DNA of 42,057 bases from Chloroherpetonaceae bacterium (GCA_028277445.1 JANQGG010000041.1:1-42057); one strand, 5' to 3'. Counted from the first letter of the stretch, positions 1 to 10,060 are shown. The notes: a model not told the origin generated them from the letters alone. Made by a program: numbers and translations.

Positions 1-338
1 AAATCTTGCGATGAAGCAATCTCTTTAGAAATAGAAAGCTCAGCCACCGCTTCAGCAAACTTTACAAAATCATCACTCTTTGCCACAAAATCTGTTTCAC
101 AATTCAGTTCAACAATCACACCAACGGAATTATTATCCGTTATTTTTGCAATAATTACACCCTCTTTAGCTTCACGATCACTGCGCTTTGCAGCCATTGC
201 TGCGCCACGTTTTCTTAATATTTCAATTGCTTTTTCCATATCGCCGTCGGCTTCTTGGAGCGCTTTCTTACACTCCATCATGCCAACGCCGGTTTTATCT
301 CTAAGTTCTTTTACTGCTTTAGCAGAAATTTCAGCCAT
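1..338 (-). CDS. tsf: Elongation factor Ts, N-terminal part (cut by window edge)
   Basis: EF-Ts is the guanine-nucleotide exchange factor that recycles EF-Tu-GDP in the cytoplasm. The minus-strand reading frame begins at the ATG at 338 and runs off the window after about 112 residues. It shows the N-terminal UBA-like segment ([16 protein letters not shown]) and the family signature [15 protein letters not shown] at about residues 76-90. It lies 51 nt downstream of rpsB, the usual rpsB-tsf pairing, and is probably cotranscribed with it. No terminator is seen between the two genes. Family identification is certain; only the C-terminal dimerisation part is missing because of the window border. 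Confidence 0.97.
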   Translation of the reverse strand, partial: MAEISAKAVKELRDKTGVGMMECKKALQEADGDMEKAIEILRKRGAAMAAKRSDREAKEGVIIAKITDNNSVGVIVELNCETDFVAKSDDFVKFAEAVAELSISKEIASSQD

Positions 339-389
339 GTTGTTACTATTAATTTTGGTTTTAAGATTTTAATCCTCAGGCAAAACACC

Positions 390-1133
390 TTATTCAGATT
401 CAGATTGGCTATCGGAAGCTTCTGCTTCTTCCTGGCTAACTTCTTCCTCGCGAACGCTTTTAGCTTCCAAAATTGCATCAGCAACTGCAGAAGTTATTAG
501 CTCAATGGATCGAATGGCATCATCATTAGCAGGTATCACAAAATCAATTTCGTCTGGGTCACAATTCGTATCTACAATTGCAAAAATTGGGATTCCAAGC
601 GTGCGAGCTTCTCTGACGGCAATATGCTCTTTTTTAACATCAACAATGAAAAGAGCTGCAGGCAAGCGCGACATATCGGAAATTCCGCCTAAGATTTTAA
701 CAAGCTTATCTTTTTCGCGCATGAGCATCAAACGCTCTTTTTTGGTAATCAGGTCGAATGTGCCATCAGTTTGCATGCGTTCAATGGAGTTCAATCGGCG
801 AATACTCTGACGGATGGTGGAAAAGTTTGTCAGCATGCCGCCTAGCCAACGTTCCGAAACATAAGGCATACCGGCTCGTTCGGCTTGCTCGGCCATGATA
901 TGCTTAGCTTGCTTTTTTGTACCGACAAATAAAATTTCTTTTCCTGTGGAAGCAATGGCATCTAACGCTTTGAACGCCTCATCAGCTAAAACCACGGTTT
1001 TTTTGAGATCCAAAATGTGAATCCCATTTTTTTCCATAAAAATGTAGCGCTTCATCTTTGGACACCAACGTCGGGTAAGATGCCCAAAATGCGCACCAGC
1101 TTTTAATAAATCTTCTAATTCTAATTTAGCCAT
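390..1133 (-). CDS. rpsB: 30S ribosomal protein S2
   Basis: Component of the small ribosomal subunit. The 247-residue product carries the S2 signatures: [26 protein letters not shown] near the N-terminus, the FVGTKKQA segment, the [18 protein letters not shown] block, and the [25 protein letters not shown] block near residue 190. The last about 25 residues are strongly acidic and Ser/Glu rich, a common variable tail. The start at 1133 has no close Shine-Dalgarno; a GAGG lies about 20 nt upstream, next to the 3' arm of a predicted leader stem. It is the third gene of rplM-rpsI-rpsB-tsf, separated from rpsI by 121 nt that look structured (see 1159-1234), which suggests separate control of rpsB-tsf. 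Confidence 0.98.
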   Translation of the reverse strand: MAKLELEDLLKAGAHFGHLTRRWCPKMKRYIFMEKNGIHILDLKKTVVLADEAFKALDAIASTGKEILFVGTKKQAKHIMAEQAERAGMPYVSERWLGGMLTNFSTIRQSIRRLNSIERMQTDGTFDLITKKERLMLMREKDKLVKILGGISDMSRLPAALFIVDVKKEHIAVREARTLGIPIFAIVDTNCDPDEIDFVIPANDDAIRSIELITSAVADAILEAKSVREEEVSQEEAEASDSQSESE

Positions 1134-1158
1134 AATATGTAATTTAGAGTTGTACCTC

Positions 1159-1234
1159 TACCCTGAAACTATGATCAATTTGGCATCGCCAAACACCCCA
1201 CATAGCTTCAAATCCAAGATTTGACAACAGGGTA
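1159..1234 (-). promoter_or_regulatory. Candidate structured rpsB leader, three-way junction
   Basis: In the rpsI-rpsB gap, read on the minus strand, a 7-bp closing stem forms between TACCCTG (1234-1228) and CAGGGTA (1165-1159). It encloses two perfect hairpins. The first is TCAAATC/GATTTGA (1224-1208) with a 3-nt loop. The second is a two-part arm: CTATG/CATAG (1205-1201 with 1173-1169), an internal loop, then TTTGGC/GCCAAA (1193-1179) with a 3-nt loop. All arms are perfectly complementary in the sequence. The closing stem ends about 25 nt before the rpsB ATG. Autogenous control by S2 is known in other bacteria. That this leader binds S2 is inference from position and shape. Confidence 0.5.
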
Positions 1235-1254
1235 TGCGTTTTGTAAATAAAAAC

Positions 1255-1644
1255 TTATCGTTTAGAGAACTGGAAGCGTTTTCTAGCTTTCTTTTGTCCG
1301 TATTTTTTACGTTCAACCATTCTAGGATCACGTGTTAGTAACTCAGCTCCACGAAGCGCTGAACGCGTGTTTTCGTCATAAGCCACTACCGCTCGTGCAA
1401 TTGCCAAACTTACCGCGCCCACCTGACCAGACAAGCCGCCGCCATACACTCTGACTTTAACATCCAACTTATCAAGATTGTCCGTAACCGTTAAAGCATT
1501 AATTGCTTTAGCCTGGTAATCCCTATCTTTAAAGTAGTCATCGAGTGGTTTATTGTTAATCATTACATTGCCGCTACCTTGCTTAAGGTATGCACGTGCA
1601 ACTGCTGTTTTTCGCCGTCCTGTAGTATTGATAATTTCTGTCAT
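1255..1644 (-). CDS. rpsI: 30S ribosomal protein S9
   Basis: Small-subunit ribosomal protein whose C-terminal tail reaches the P-site tRNA. The 129-residue product begins with the typical TTGRRKTAVARAYLKQGSGN stretch, contains GGGLSGQVGAVSLAIARA in the middle, and ends in the basic tail KKYGQKKARKRFQFSKR, the correct S9 terminus. Length matches the family. It starts 17 nt downstream of rplM, so the rplM-rpsI pair is almost certainly one transcript, as in most bacteria. Confidence 0.98.
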   Translation of the reverse strand: MTEIINTTGRRKTAVARAYLKQGSGNVMINNKPLDDYFKDRDYQAKAINALTVTDNLDKLDVKVRVYGGGLSGQVGAVSLAIARAVVAYDENTRSALRGAELLTRDPRMVERKKYGQKKARKRFQFSKR

Positions 1645-1661
1645 TCAATCAATTCGTTTTT

Positions 1662-2114
1662 TTATGAAATTTTTAACTCCTGAGGATTTTGAGCGCTATG
1701 CGGGTGCGTTGGGCCAGCATATACTTTTAATTTCTTGTAAATACTTCTCCCCAAATTATTATGAGGAAGCATCCCCCAAACAGCACGCTCAATAACTTGT
1801 TCAGGCTTCTTTTGCAATACTTCCCTTACATTTTCAAACTTTTCACCGCCTGGATAATGAGAATGCCTAAAGTATTGCTTATCAAGCACTTTGTTACCAG
1901 TTAATTTTACTTTTTCAGCATTTACCACTACAATAAAATCACCGGTATCGGCATGCGGGGTAAATTGCGGCTTGTGTTTTCCACGCAGCACCGTCGCAGC
2001 TTTTGTAGCCAATTTCCCTAAAACCACATCCTCAGCATCTATAATCCACCACTTCGGGGTTATATCAGCAGCTTTTGCCGAATATGTTCGAAAACTTTGT
2101 GTATCGACCTTCAT
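1662..2114 (-). CDS. rplM: 50S ribosomal protein L13
   Basis: Large-subunit assembly protein. The product shows the L13 core [20 protein letters not shown], then [33 protein letters not shown] and [27 protein letters not shown] place the start at the ATG at 2114 (150 residues, [14 protein letters not shown]), which matches the family's usual N-terminus. A TTG at 2141 in the same frame would add nine residues and cannot be excluded. It is the first gene of the ribosomal cluster. The 271-nt space to the divergent stress-protein gene must hold its promoter; a TATAAT-like element lies near 2180 on the minus strand, but I could not define a convincing upstream box. Confidence 0.96.
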   Translation of the reverse strand: MKVDTQSFRTYSAKAADITPKWWIIDAEDVVLGKLATKAATVLRGKHKPQFTPHADTGDFIVVVNAEKVKLTGNKVLDKQYFRHSHYPGGEKFENVREVLQKKPEQVIERAVWGMLPHNNLGRSIYKKLKVYAGPTHPHSAQNPQELKIS

Positions 2115-2385
2115 GAACTCAATTTTTTCTGATTTTCCCAAAACATAAGATCTTAAATTTACCTCTTTTTCTTTTATTCTGCAAATTATACTCGGCTGTC
2201 ATAAGCTTTATTTTAAATGCATCATTTTGCGAGTGAATAAAACCCGTTATAATTATTTAAATCTGTCTAAAAACGTATGTTTTTAATAAAAGCTTAATTT
2301 AAAAATCTTGCTAAATCATTAAGTTGTTCAAAACAATAAATCTTTATTTGTTCCTTAATCACCGTTAAGCTTAACTTGTTTGCTT

Positions 2386-3219
2386 ATGAAATGCTTGCTT
2401 TTTCCAACCGACTTTTCTCCAAACGCTGCTCATGCGCTTCAATTTGCCATTGATTTTGCAGCTAAAGCCTCTGCTAAGCTTATTCTTATGCATTCGTATA
2501 AGATTCCATACGATTTCTCAAGTCGGGTTGCACAAGAACTTGAAACAGAAAAAGTTGAAGCAGAATCCAAACTGGAATCATTACGCGCAGAGCTTTTGAA
2601 GCATCCGTACCACGATCGTTTCGAATGTGAATGCTTAGCACTACCAGGCGACCCTCTTTCGTCAATTAAAAAAGCCGCAACTGACTTGAATGCTGATCTG
2701 ATCATTATGGGCACGAAAGGCAATTCAGGAATAAAACATCAAATTTTTGGAAGCATTACCGCCGAAAGCATTTTACTGACGCTTTTTCCTATATTAGCCA
2801 TCCCTGAAGAAGCGACGTTTGAAAACATGAATCGAATCGTGTATGCAACAGATTATGATGAAAATGATTTCGATAACCTGGAAAATGTAGTGGCTGTGGC
2901 TAAACTGTTTGACGCCGAGGTTCGAATCTTACACATTGTTGAAAAAGATACCCTGAAAGAAAAAATCATGTTTGAAGGCTTTAAAGCCATGGTTTCTCAG
3001 AAAAACCTCTATCAGAATATTTACCACAATATGATCGTCGGCAATGATTTTTATGATACTCTTAACCATTACATAACCGAGTATAAAGGCTCAATGTTGG
3101 TTATGACAAGCGATCGTAAATCCTGGATTGCAAAACTGTTTTCTAAAAGCTTAACCCATGATATGGTTTATCATACTCATGTTCCTTTTCTAGCATTAAA
3201 ACCTGATTCAGTGATATAG
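2386..3219 (+). CDS. Universal stress protein with two UspA domains
   Basis: Soluble cytoplasmic protein of the UspA superfamily, ATP-binding or signalling proteins induced by stress and starvation. The 277-residue product is a tandem of two Usp domains. The first begins MKCLLFPTDFSPNAAHALQFA and contains the nucleotide-loop motif IIMGTKGNSGIKHQIFGSITAESIL at about residues 108-132 (G-x2-G-x8-9-G-(S/T) type). The second begins at MNRIVYATDYDENDF (about residue 150), and its loop, VMTSDRKSWIAKLFSKSLTHDMV, lacks the glycines of the ATP loop, so only the first half is likely to bind nucleotide. I chose the ATG at 2386 over an in-frame TTG six bases upstream. It appears to be transcribed alone. 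Confidence 0.9.
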   Translation: MKCLLFPTDFSPNAAHALQFAIDFAAKASAKLILMHSYKIPYDFSSRVAQELETEKVEAESKLESLRAELLKHPYHDRFECECLALPGDPLSSIKKAATDLNADLIIMGTKGNSGIKHQIFGSITAESILLTLFPILAIPEEATFENMNRIVYATDYDENDFDNLENVVAVAKLFDAEVRILHIVEKDTLKEKIMFEGFKAMVSQKNLYQNIYHNMIVGNDFYDTLNHYITEYKGSMLVMTSDRKSWIAKLFSKSLTHDMVYHTHVPFLALKPDSVI

Positions 3220-3407
3220 ACTTAAACGTTTTTTAATACCAAAACCCCACAGTCTGCTTAATAACGCCAATAATTTAAAGATATGTTAATCTTTGAGTTC
3301 TATATTCATTAACAATTGGTCAAGCAGTTCTTAGCCGCTCAATGGTTTTTTTTAGTTGAGCCCTACAATGCTAAATCTATTTTAACGACCCAAATCAAAG
3401 ACCACCC

Positions 3408-3692
3408 ATGTTAGAAACCACAGTAAAACTAGCAAAAGAAAATGAAGCATTTAACCGGCTTTTAAAAGCTTTGTTTCTTTTTGAAGGTCAGGAAGCAGAC
3501 TTTGATAACGAAGGCATTCAAATTATTGAAGGGTATTTCCATATGTGGAATAACGGGGAGTTTCATTCCAATCACTTACCTATCAATAGTGAAGAATTTC
3601 TGTATTTAATTCGCAAAGAAATGGCTGACGACATTAGCCAATTAGCAGAAGATTTGGTTAATAATGTTGTCCAGAACTATAATGGCGCATGA
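3408..3692 (+). CDS. Small acidic protein of unknown function
   Basis: A 94-residue protein that I do not recognise. It starts at an ATG and has no signal peptide or membrane segment. It is acidic and rich in Glu, Asp, Asn and Phe, with a predicted helical start (ENEAFNRLLKALFLFEGQ) and a helical end (ADDISQLAEDLVNNVVQNY). No cysteine or recognisable catalytic motif is present. Its codon use resembles its neighbours, and a strong bidirectional terminator follows 50 nt later, which supports a real, separately transcribed gene. A GCTCAA/TTGAGC dyad (3337-3361) lies in its upstream region. Function cannot be assigned. Confidence 0.7.
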   Translation: MLETTVKLAKENEAFNRLLKALFLFEGQEADFDNEGIQIIEGYFHMWNNGEFHSNHLPINSEEFLYLIRKEMADDISQLAEDLVNNVVQNYNGA

Positions 3693-3743
3693 CGCTTTTG
3701 GATTCATGCATGAATATGGTTTCAAACTTGAGTGAAATAAAAC

Positions 3744-3774
3744 GGGCGCGAGAAATCGCGCCCCTTTCATTTTC
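3744..3774. terminator. Bidirectional intrinsic terminator
   Basis: A perfect 8-bp GC-rich stem GGGCGCGA/TCGCGCCC (3744-3751 with 3756-3763) is capped by a GAAA tetraloop. On the plus strand it is followed by CTTTCATTTTC and on the minus strand by GTTTTATTTC. It sits between two converging genes, the small protein ending at 3692 and the giant gene ending at 3878, and probably ends both transcripts. Confidence 0.85.
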
Positions 3775-3877
3775 ATCATAATTTGCGTTGTACGAGCAAT
3801 TCACGAATTACCCGTACTATTTTCATTTGACCTTCATTAATTCATAATTTATCATGCATCATCTATCATTCATCATT

Positions 3878-6800
3878 TTACTTCACCAGCATCATTTTCT
3901 TGATCTGGGTGAAGCTTCCACTTTGCAATCGGTAGAAATATACCCCTGACGCATACCCTCTCGCATCCCATCTCTGAATATGCGTTCCGGCTTTTAACTC
4001 ATCATTTAATAATGTTTTCACTTTTCTTCCCAAGATATCATACACCTCCAATACCGTTTTTCCTGGCTTTTGCAAACTAAACGTTATCGTCGTTACCGGA
4101 TTAAACGGATTCGGATAGTTTTGCTCTAAACTGTATGCTTCAGGGCGGGTAATTGATTTCGTCTCCAACACATTTCTCTTACCGGCAATATCCACATCCG
4201 ACAAACGATAGTAATAGGTCTCTCCATGCTTGAACTTGCCATAATCCACATACTGATAGCTTGTTTCCTGCGATACTGTTCCCTGACCTTTTAAATTTGA
4301 TGAGCTTTGATACGACGCCACTTGCTCGAATCCTTGGTTTGGTTGCATCGAGCGCTCCAGGATAAACCCTTGGTTATCAACCTCTGTGGCGGTTTTCCAG
4401 TTAAGCTTTACAGCATTGTCCTGGTTTTCCAAAGTATAAGACACCAATTCAACCGGCAACGGCGTATCCGAATCCGTAGTGGCCAGTGTAAAATAGCCAT
4501 CCGTAAGCTGTGCGTCGGTGAGATCAAAGATGATCTGATCGCCGCTTATGAATGTTGCTGTAACAACCTGAGAAAAGTCCCCGGTCTGGCCGGCTCGGCG
4601 AATTAGGATGTAATCGTTAGGATTAGCGCTAGGCGATGCACTTATGCTGGCATCGCTAAAATCAAACGTCAGCCGCGTATCCACTGATCCTGTTTTATCG
4701 ATGTACCACACCCTTTGCCATCGCTGTCCCGTTCCAGGAATTAATCCCATATCGTCTCCCGTTACTCCGTTCGTTGAACTCTTGTGGCCTGTAAATACAA
4801 ACTCTGCGCTATCGAGAGAATTGCTTATCTCTTGAATTAACAACCCTGCTGAATTACCGGCGCTTTGATGCACTTCACTGATCGAACCACCCAAATTTGC
4901 AATACCTTGAACATCCAAATCGTAATCGCCATTACCGGAATTATCCCCTGCATATTTATCATTTGCTCCCAAACTTATGCCAAATTTCGCGCCAAGATAG
5001 TTCTCAATAATAATCCTGCGCGCATCGCTTAAAGCTGATGTAAACTGTAAGAATTCAGCAATATCACCCTGAAATGGTTGGCCATTATTGTTAGCACCTG
5101 AAATATTTTTAAAACTATTTCCTGCATCCATATCTCCCAACGCGATTTCACCTGTGTGTGAATAAAGCTCACCAACGTTCGTACTGCTGCCGTTGGATTG
5201 AGAGCCATTTAAATAGGAAACAACAACCCCATCTAAATTCGACCCATCTCCTGTGTATTCGTATTTGAATGCCAGCACATACGATGTATTAGCCGACAAC
5301 CCTGCAGTTGAGGTGTAAACCGTGCCCCATTCATCGGTAGTCTCACCGGTTACTGCACCAGTGCTATAAACATTACAATAAAGAGAAGTACTGTTCATAT
5401 AAATATTGAGCCCATTTGTGCCGCCACCTTCTTCATAAAGCACTCTATCTCCGGATAAAGCTGTTGTGGTTGGTCTGAATACAAGAAATATAGTTCGTGC
5501 GTTTTGTGGCCCATCAGTGGTATTATCGTAGCTATTAATATCATCTACATTAGGGATTTCCAAAAGATTTGCCGATCCATCAAACCGAACCACTGGCATT
5601 CCATTCAAAGTATCGGTTATATATGTCGGAGCATTACTTGTAATGGCATCACGGTTTTCAGCAGTAACAATTTCTCGTCCTGAGAGATCATATAGTGTAT
5701 CAATAGTATTCCCTGTTCGGCTACTCCTTTCTGCTTTATACCATAAAACCAGATCCGAATTGCCTGTGGTGTCACCAACACCCCCTGGGCCATTTGTCCC
5801 ATAGAAATCTTCGTTGAGAATTGTGTAGGTGTATTGATTGTTTGTTCCAATCGAATCAATATTGGATGCATTAACAACGCTATCGATGACAATTATTATG
5901 GTTTCATCATCTTCAATATCAGAGTCTTCAGCGATTGATACACTAATATTTGCAGATGTTGAACCTGCTGAAATACTCAATGGGCTAGACGTGCTTAAAT
6001 TAAAATCAACGCCCGAAGATGCCGTTCCCGAACCTGATAACGAGAAATAGATATCTGTGGCGTAAACCGATGCCCTATCCAAATTAACTGTAAAATCCTT
6101 TGCGCGAATAGCTTCATCTTCGGATTCGCTTGTCGAAGCAAATTGAGCCACAAGGGTGTCGTTATCAGTATAAGTTATCGTATGAGTTGTACTACCAGTT
6201 TGCACCGTTGCATTTTGAACGCTATCTATTTGTACTAGAATATCTTCAGTACCTTCATTTAAGGTATCGGCAACGAGAAGAAGATTAATCAATGCGGAAG
6301 TATCACTAGCAGCCGGTCCTGAAATTGTAACCTGGCCATCGTTTAGATCTTTATAGTCTAAACTATCACCTGATGCTGATCCGGCAAACGAATAAAATAC
6401 ATTGATGTTTCCACCACCACCTTCACCGGCTGGAATAGATACTTCAATTTTTGCCGTATCCGAACCGGAATCCGTTTCTGTACGTGTATCGGCAAGGTTA
6501 GTGAATTTTACTTTTTTGGTGTTATCATCATCATTTATAGTAAGAGTAAACAATGAATCATTGCCAATTGAAGCATTGACGGCATTTCTTAAAACCAAAA
6601 TTACGGTTTCATCAACTTCAACATCTGAATCATTCACCAGACTATCAATCGGCGAAAATTCTATTGATGTGGTTCCGGCTGAAACGGTTTGCGTCCCCAA
6701 GTTAGAAAGCGTATCAACATCGCCGGTGGCAGGATCATTGGTTAGTGTTGCCGATCCCGACTTAAAGTCATAGTCTACTTGAACATTGCTCCCCCCGGCT

Positions 6801-9800
6801 GGATAGGGCCAGTTCAGTTCTATGGTAAATGACGGCGGCGGTGTAGTGCCTTCAACCACATTTGCTGATGTGGAAGAAAAATTAACCGTTCGTTTTATTG
6901 CGCCAAACGTAATGAAATCCCCATCGTTCAAGCTTAAATTATCCGTACTGTAATAATTACCGGAAACCGATGTTAAATCCACATGGCTTGCCCCACTTGT
7001 GAAATCGCCATCCGCATCCATGAAAATGGCAAAATTATCATAGCCCGAAGGCAACGCAAATCCTGTTAAATCAACGACTAAAGAATCAACACTATACGAT
7101 CCAACTCCAGTCATATCTACACGCCATTCACGAGCCATACGCTTGGAATTGGTTGAATCTTGATTTATAAACTCGGACGAAGCCCATCCTGAAACAGACC
7201 CATTATCGTGGCCAAAGAGTAGAAACTCACCATTAGTAAAATCATCATCCTTAAATTTCAATCGATCCGACTTAGCTGATAAATGCTGCGAACCATCCGA
7301 AGCTTGTCCGAGCCCCGAAACGTCTTGTGTATTTGAGGAGAGTTGATACAAGTCCGTTTCTTGTGCTGCGCCATATTTTGCCCCCAGATAATTCTCTACT
7401 ATTAATCGATGCGCATCACTCAATGCCGCATTATAAATCATCATTTCTCCTATATCGCCATCAAAAAACGAACCGCTAGTGGTTGTATTATCAGTCGTAT
7501 TCTCAAAACGTGTTCCATTCACAAGTGCGCCCAAGCCAATATTACCGGTATGATCGTACATGCGACCAACATTTGTTCCTGATCCGAACGATTTTCCATT
7601 TAAGTAGCCAACTAATTGACCATTAGTAGCATCGGAATGGCTATATTTTAAAGTCACCACGTAAGGCACACCTGCCGACAAACCTGTTGTATCAAAATAC
7701 ACTGATCCCCAAGGCGTGGTTGGTGTCGGATCAGAGGCATCATCAGAAGCGTCATTCCAAGCGTTGACATATAACGCATCATTTTTCAAATAAACACTAA
7801 ATCCGCGTGTGCCGCCGCCATCTTCATATAGGACCTGGGGGCTTGTTGTTACATTATCCGCCTTGAATGCAATCGTAATCGTTCGGGCTAGATAAGGCTC
7901 GCCACCCTCATTTATATCTGCATTATTTGCTATAGTGATGTAATCACTTGAACCATTAAACTGAATCGTAGGCTGGTTATTCATTGCTGAATTGCTACTT
8001 ACAAGTGTAGGCGTAGAGGCTTCTGGATCACCATCATTTGATCTTCCTGATTTATCTGCCCATGCAGTCACGTCAGTACCGCTTGTTGAAACCCCTTCAT
8101 CGGCTTTAAGCCAAACGACTAAACCATCACGGTTCAGTGTGTCACCTACGCCACCCGGGCCATATTCATCAAAAAAGGCAAGTTGAACAGTTGCCGAAGC
8201 TTCTCCGGAATAAACACCACTTCCGGTAACCGTCACCGTACCTTCATAAACACCCGATGTGGTTGGAGCGCCTGTTATAGTACCATCTGCATTTAATGTA
8301 AGAGTACCCGTTGGGGTTAAATCCCAAGCATATGAAAGGACGCCTGAAGCACTTATGCCGGCCGATAAGGTTACACTTGGCATTGCAGTTTGTATAGGCT
8401 GCCCATAAGAAATAGTTTGGGAATAATTCGAGTACGATAAAGCTGTAACTTGTGAAGTTATTGTAAATGAAAAGGCCTCGGCAAAAATTGAATCACCCAC
8501 TGAATTGTATGCTCTGACATCAATATCATAAACGCCTGGTGTCAATGAGCCATCCGCATATAATTTACCGGTTAAAGTATCAATAGAAATCCCACCACCG
8601 GAATATCCCGAACCATCTTTAGAAATATCAGAAATTACAATGCTATCTAAAGCTGTACCACCATCATCTATAGTTGGAACATTGGAACTATCGCTTGATC
8701 CAGACGTAAGCGTTAAAGTGCTTGGACTATATACGACGCTATTTGGCTTCGATGCTGTGCCAACTCGGCCTAATGTAAACACACTATCGCCCAACACAAT
8801 GTTATTAAACACCAATGTGTCTCCCGAAGTATATGACGTATCGTAGGAAGAAACGCTGGCATCATTGAATGTACCATCATCATCAACCAGTAACACAAAT
8901 TTTTGAGAAGGCGCAGTCGAATAACCAGCGGCATCAATCCTAACTGTTACCGGCCCGGTATTTCCAGTTGTATCCGCTGCCCATGAACGCTCAATTCTAT
9001 CTAAAACACCAGTCGGAACATCGAAAGAGCTAAAAGAAAACGACGCATTATTGTGACCAAATAACAAAAAGTCACCATTACTTAGCGACGGATTTACAAC
9101 GCCAACCTGATAAGAAAATACCGAATCCTGGCTGCCTGCCGTTTCCTGCCCAACACCGACCACATCTACATTAAACGACGCTTGAAAACTATACTTATCA
9201 TCAGGTATGGTTAAACCATATTTCGCTGCAAGTGCGTTTTCAATGATCGTGCGCTCAACATCGTTTAATGCTTTGCTAAATTGGATAAACTCTGCAATAT
9301 CGCCTTCAAAGTTATCACCGGATGCAACTTCCGACCCATCATGATACTGTCCGTTATTCAATATTCCTCCAATTCCAATATCACCGGCGTGACTGAGCAT
9401 TTCGCCAATACTGGAATTATCTATTCCAAAAGACACACCATTTAAAAATCCCTGTATACCATTTGTGCTATGAAATGTGAATGTAACGAGATATGTCGTA
9501 TTGGTCTGAATATTAACTGTATCAACATAAGTCGGACCCCAAACTGGCGTTTGTTCTACATAAGCGTTGACAAATAATGTGTCGTCGCTTAAGTAAATAT
9601 TTAATCCGTTAGTGTTTCCACCTTCTTCATAAAGCATCTGCCTTCCGGATAAATTGGCTGATGTACGAAAAACCATCATAAACGTACGCTCGGTCTGATT
9701 TACAGTCGGCGTATTCATATCATTATTATCGGCTATACCAAGTTCATCACTGGTACCATCAAAGCTTAATACCGGGAATCCATTGATTTGATTGGCCTGA

Positions 9801-10060
9801 AAATCAGGTTGATTGCCGCCAGTTGCTGTGGCATCATACCCTTTACCAGAAAGATCACTCCAAGAGCTAACCGGGTCGCCTGTAACACTTGAATCGGCTT
9901 TAAGCCACAAAATCAAATTTGAATTTCCATCTGTTGTCTCTACGCCACCCGGGCCGGTTTGAGCATTACATGGGGCTGTTATTACTAATGAACGAAGTAT
10001 TAACCCCCAACTTAAAAGCTTAAAGAAAGCCGTAAATTTATATTGTAAAGTTTTTTTCAT
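3878..10060 (-). CDS. Giant secreted modular protein, T9SS sorting domain, LamG-like and Calx-beta modules
   Basis: A 2060-residue protein predicted to leave the cell. It has a signal peptide (residues 1-33, basic start, hydrophobic core, CNA/Q cleavage). Three LamG-like concanavalin-fold modules each open with GPGGV and an ILWLKA/VVWLKA/VLWYKA strand, near residues 36, 635 and 1423. Each is followed by an FLLFGH or FVFTGH segment. Two Ig-like segments lie around 436-630 and three Calx-beta-like repeats around 1060, 1181 and 1301. A fibronectin-like segment lies near 1866. The last about 85 residues (LEQNYPNPFNPVTTITFSLQ to IKKMMLVK) are a type A sorting domain for type IX secretion, removed when the protein is attached at the surface. 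The modules suggest carbohydrate or surface adhesion; no catalytic domain is visible. A Bacteroidota-type promoter lies at 10242-10272. Confidence 0.93.
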   Translation of the reverse strand: MKKTLQYKFTAFFKLLSWGLILRSLVITAPCNAQTGPGGVETTDGNSNLILWLKADSSVTGDPVSSWSDLSGKGYDATATGGNQPDFQANQINGFPVLSFDGTSDELGIADNNDMNTPTVNQTERTFMMVFRTSANLSGRQMLYEEGGNTNGLNIYLSDDTLFVNAYVEQTPVWGPTYVDTVNIQTNTTYLVTFTFHSTNGIQGFLNGVSFGIDNSSIGEMLSHAGDIGIGGILNNGQYHDGSEVASGDNFEGDIAEFIQFSKALNDVERTIIENALAAKYGLTIPDDKYSFQASFNVDVVGVGQETAGSQDSVFSYQVGVVNPSLSNGDFLLFGHNNASFSFSSFDVPTGVLDRIERSWAADTTGNTGPVTVRIDAAGYSTAPSQKFVLLVDDDGTFNDASVSSYDTSYTSGDTLVFNNIVLGDSVFTLGRVGTASKPNSVVYSPSTLTLTSGSSDSSNVPTIDDGGTALDSIVISDISKDGSGYSGGGISIDTLTGKLYADGSLTPGVYDIDVRAYNSVGDSIFAEAFSFTITSQVTALSYSNYSQTISYGQPIQTAMPSVTLSAGISASGVLSYAWDLTPTGTLTLNADGTITGAPTTSGVYEGTVTVTGSGVYSGEASATVQLAFFDEYGPGGVGDTLNRDGLVVWLKADEGVSTSGTDVTAWADKSGRSNDGDPEASTPTLVSSNSAMNNQPTIQFNGSSDYITIANNADINEGGEPYLARTITIAFKADNVTTSPQVLYEDGGGTRGFSVYLKNDALYVNAWNDASDDASDPTPTTPWGSVYFDTTGLSAGVPYVVTLKYSHSDATNGQLVGYLNGKSFGSGTNVGRMYDHTGNIGLGALVNGTRFENTTDNTTTSGSFFDGDIGEMMIYNAALSDAHRLIVENYLGAKYGAAQETDLYQLSSNTQDVSGLGQASDGSQHLSAKSDRLKFKDDDFTNGEFLLFGHDNGSVSGWASSEFINQDSTNSKRMAREWRVDMTGVGSYSVDSLVVDLTGFALPSGYDNFAIFMDADGDFTSGASHVDLTSVSGNYYSTDNLSLNDGDFITFGAIKRTVNFSSTSANVVEGTTPPPSFTIELNWPYPAGGSNVQVDYDFKSGSATLTNDPATGDVDTLSNLGTQTVSAGTTSIEFSPIDSLVNDSDVEVDETVILVLRNAVNASIGNDSLFTLTINDDDNTKKVKFTNLADTRTETDSGSDTAKIEVSIPAGEGGGGNINVFYSFAGSASGDSLDYKDLNDGQVTISGPAASDTSALINLLLVADTLNEGTEDILVQIDSVQNATVQTGSTTHTITYTDNDTLVAQFASTSESEDEAIRAKDFTVNLDRASVYATDIYFSLSGSGTASSGVDFNLSTSSPLSISAGSTSANISVSIAEDSDIEDDETIIIVIDSVVNASNIDSIGTNNQYTYTILNEDFYGTNGPGGVGDTTGNSDLVLWYKAERSSRTGNTIDTLYDLSGREIVTAENRDAITSNAPTYITDTLNGMPVVRFDGSANLLEIPNVDDINSYDNTTDGPQNARTIFLVFRPTTTALSGDRVLYEEGGGTNGLNIYMNSTSLYCNVYSTGAVTGETTDEWGTVYTSTAGLSANTSYVLAFKYEYTGDGSNLDGVVVSYLNGSQSNGSSTNVGELYSHTGEIALGDMDAGNSFKNISGANNNGQPFQGDIAEFLQFTSALSDARRIIIENYLGAKFGISLGANDKYAGDNSGNGDYDLDVQGIANLGGSISEVHQSAGNSAGLLIQEISNSLDSAEFVFTGHKSSTNGVTGDDMGLIPGTGQRWQRVWYIDKTGSVDTRLTFDFSDASISASPSANPNDYILIRRAGQTGDFSQVVTATFISGDQIIFDLTDAQLTDGYFTLATTDSDTPLPVELVSYTLENQDNAVKLNWKTATEVDNQGFILERSMQPNQGFEQVASYQSSSNLKGQGTVSQETSYQYVDYGKFKHGETYYYRLSDVDIAGKRNVLETKSITRPEAYSLEQNYPNPFNPVTTITFSLQKPGKTVLEVYDILGRKVKTLLNDELKAGTHIQRWDARGYASGVYFYRLQSGSFTQIKKMMLVK

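Noticed and set aside
2115-2141. TTG start giving a nine-residue longer L13
   Set aside because: An in-frame ATG at 2114 gives the usual family length; the TTG remains possible but less likely.
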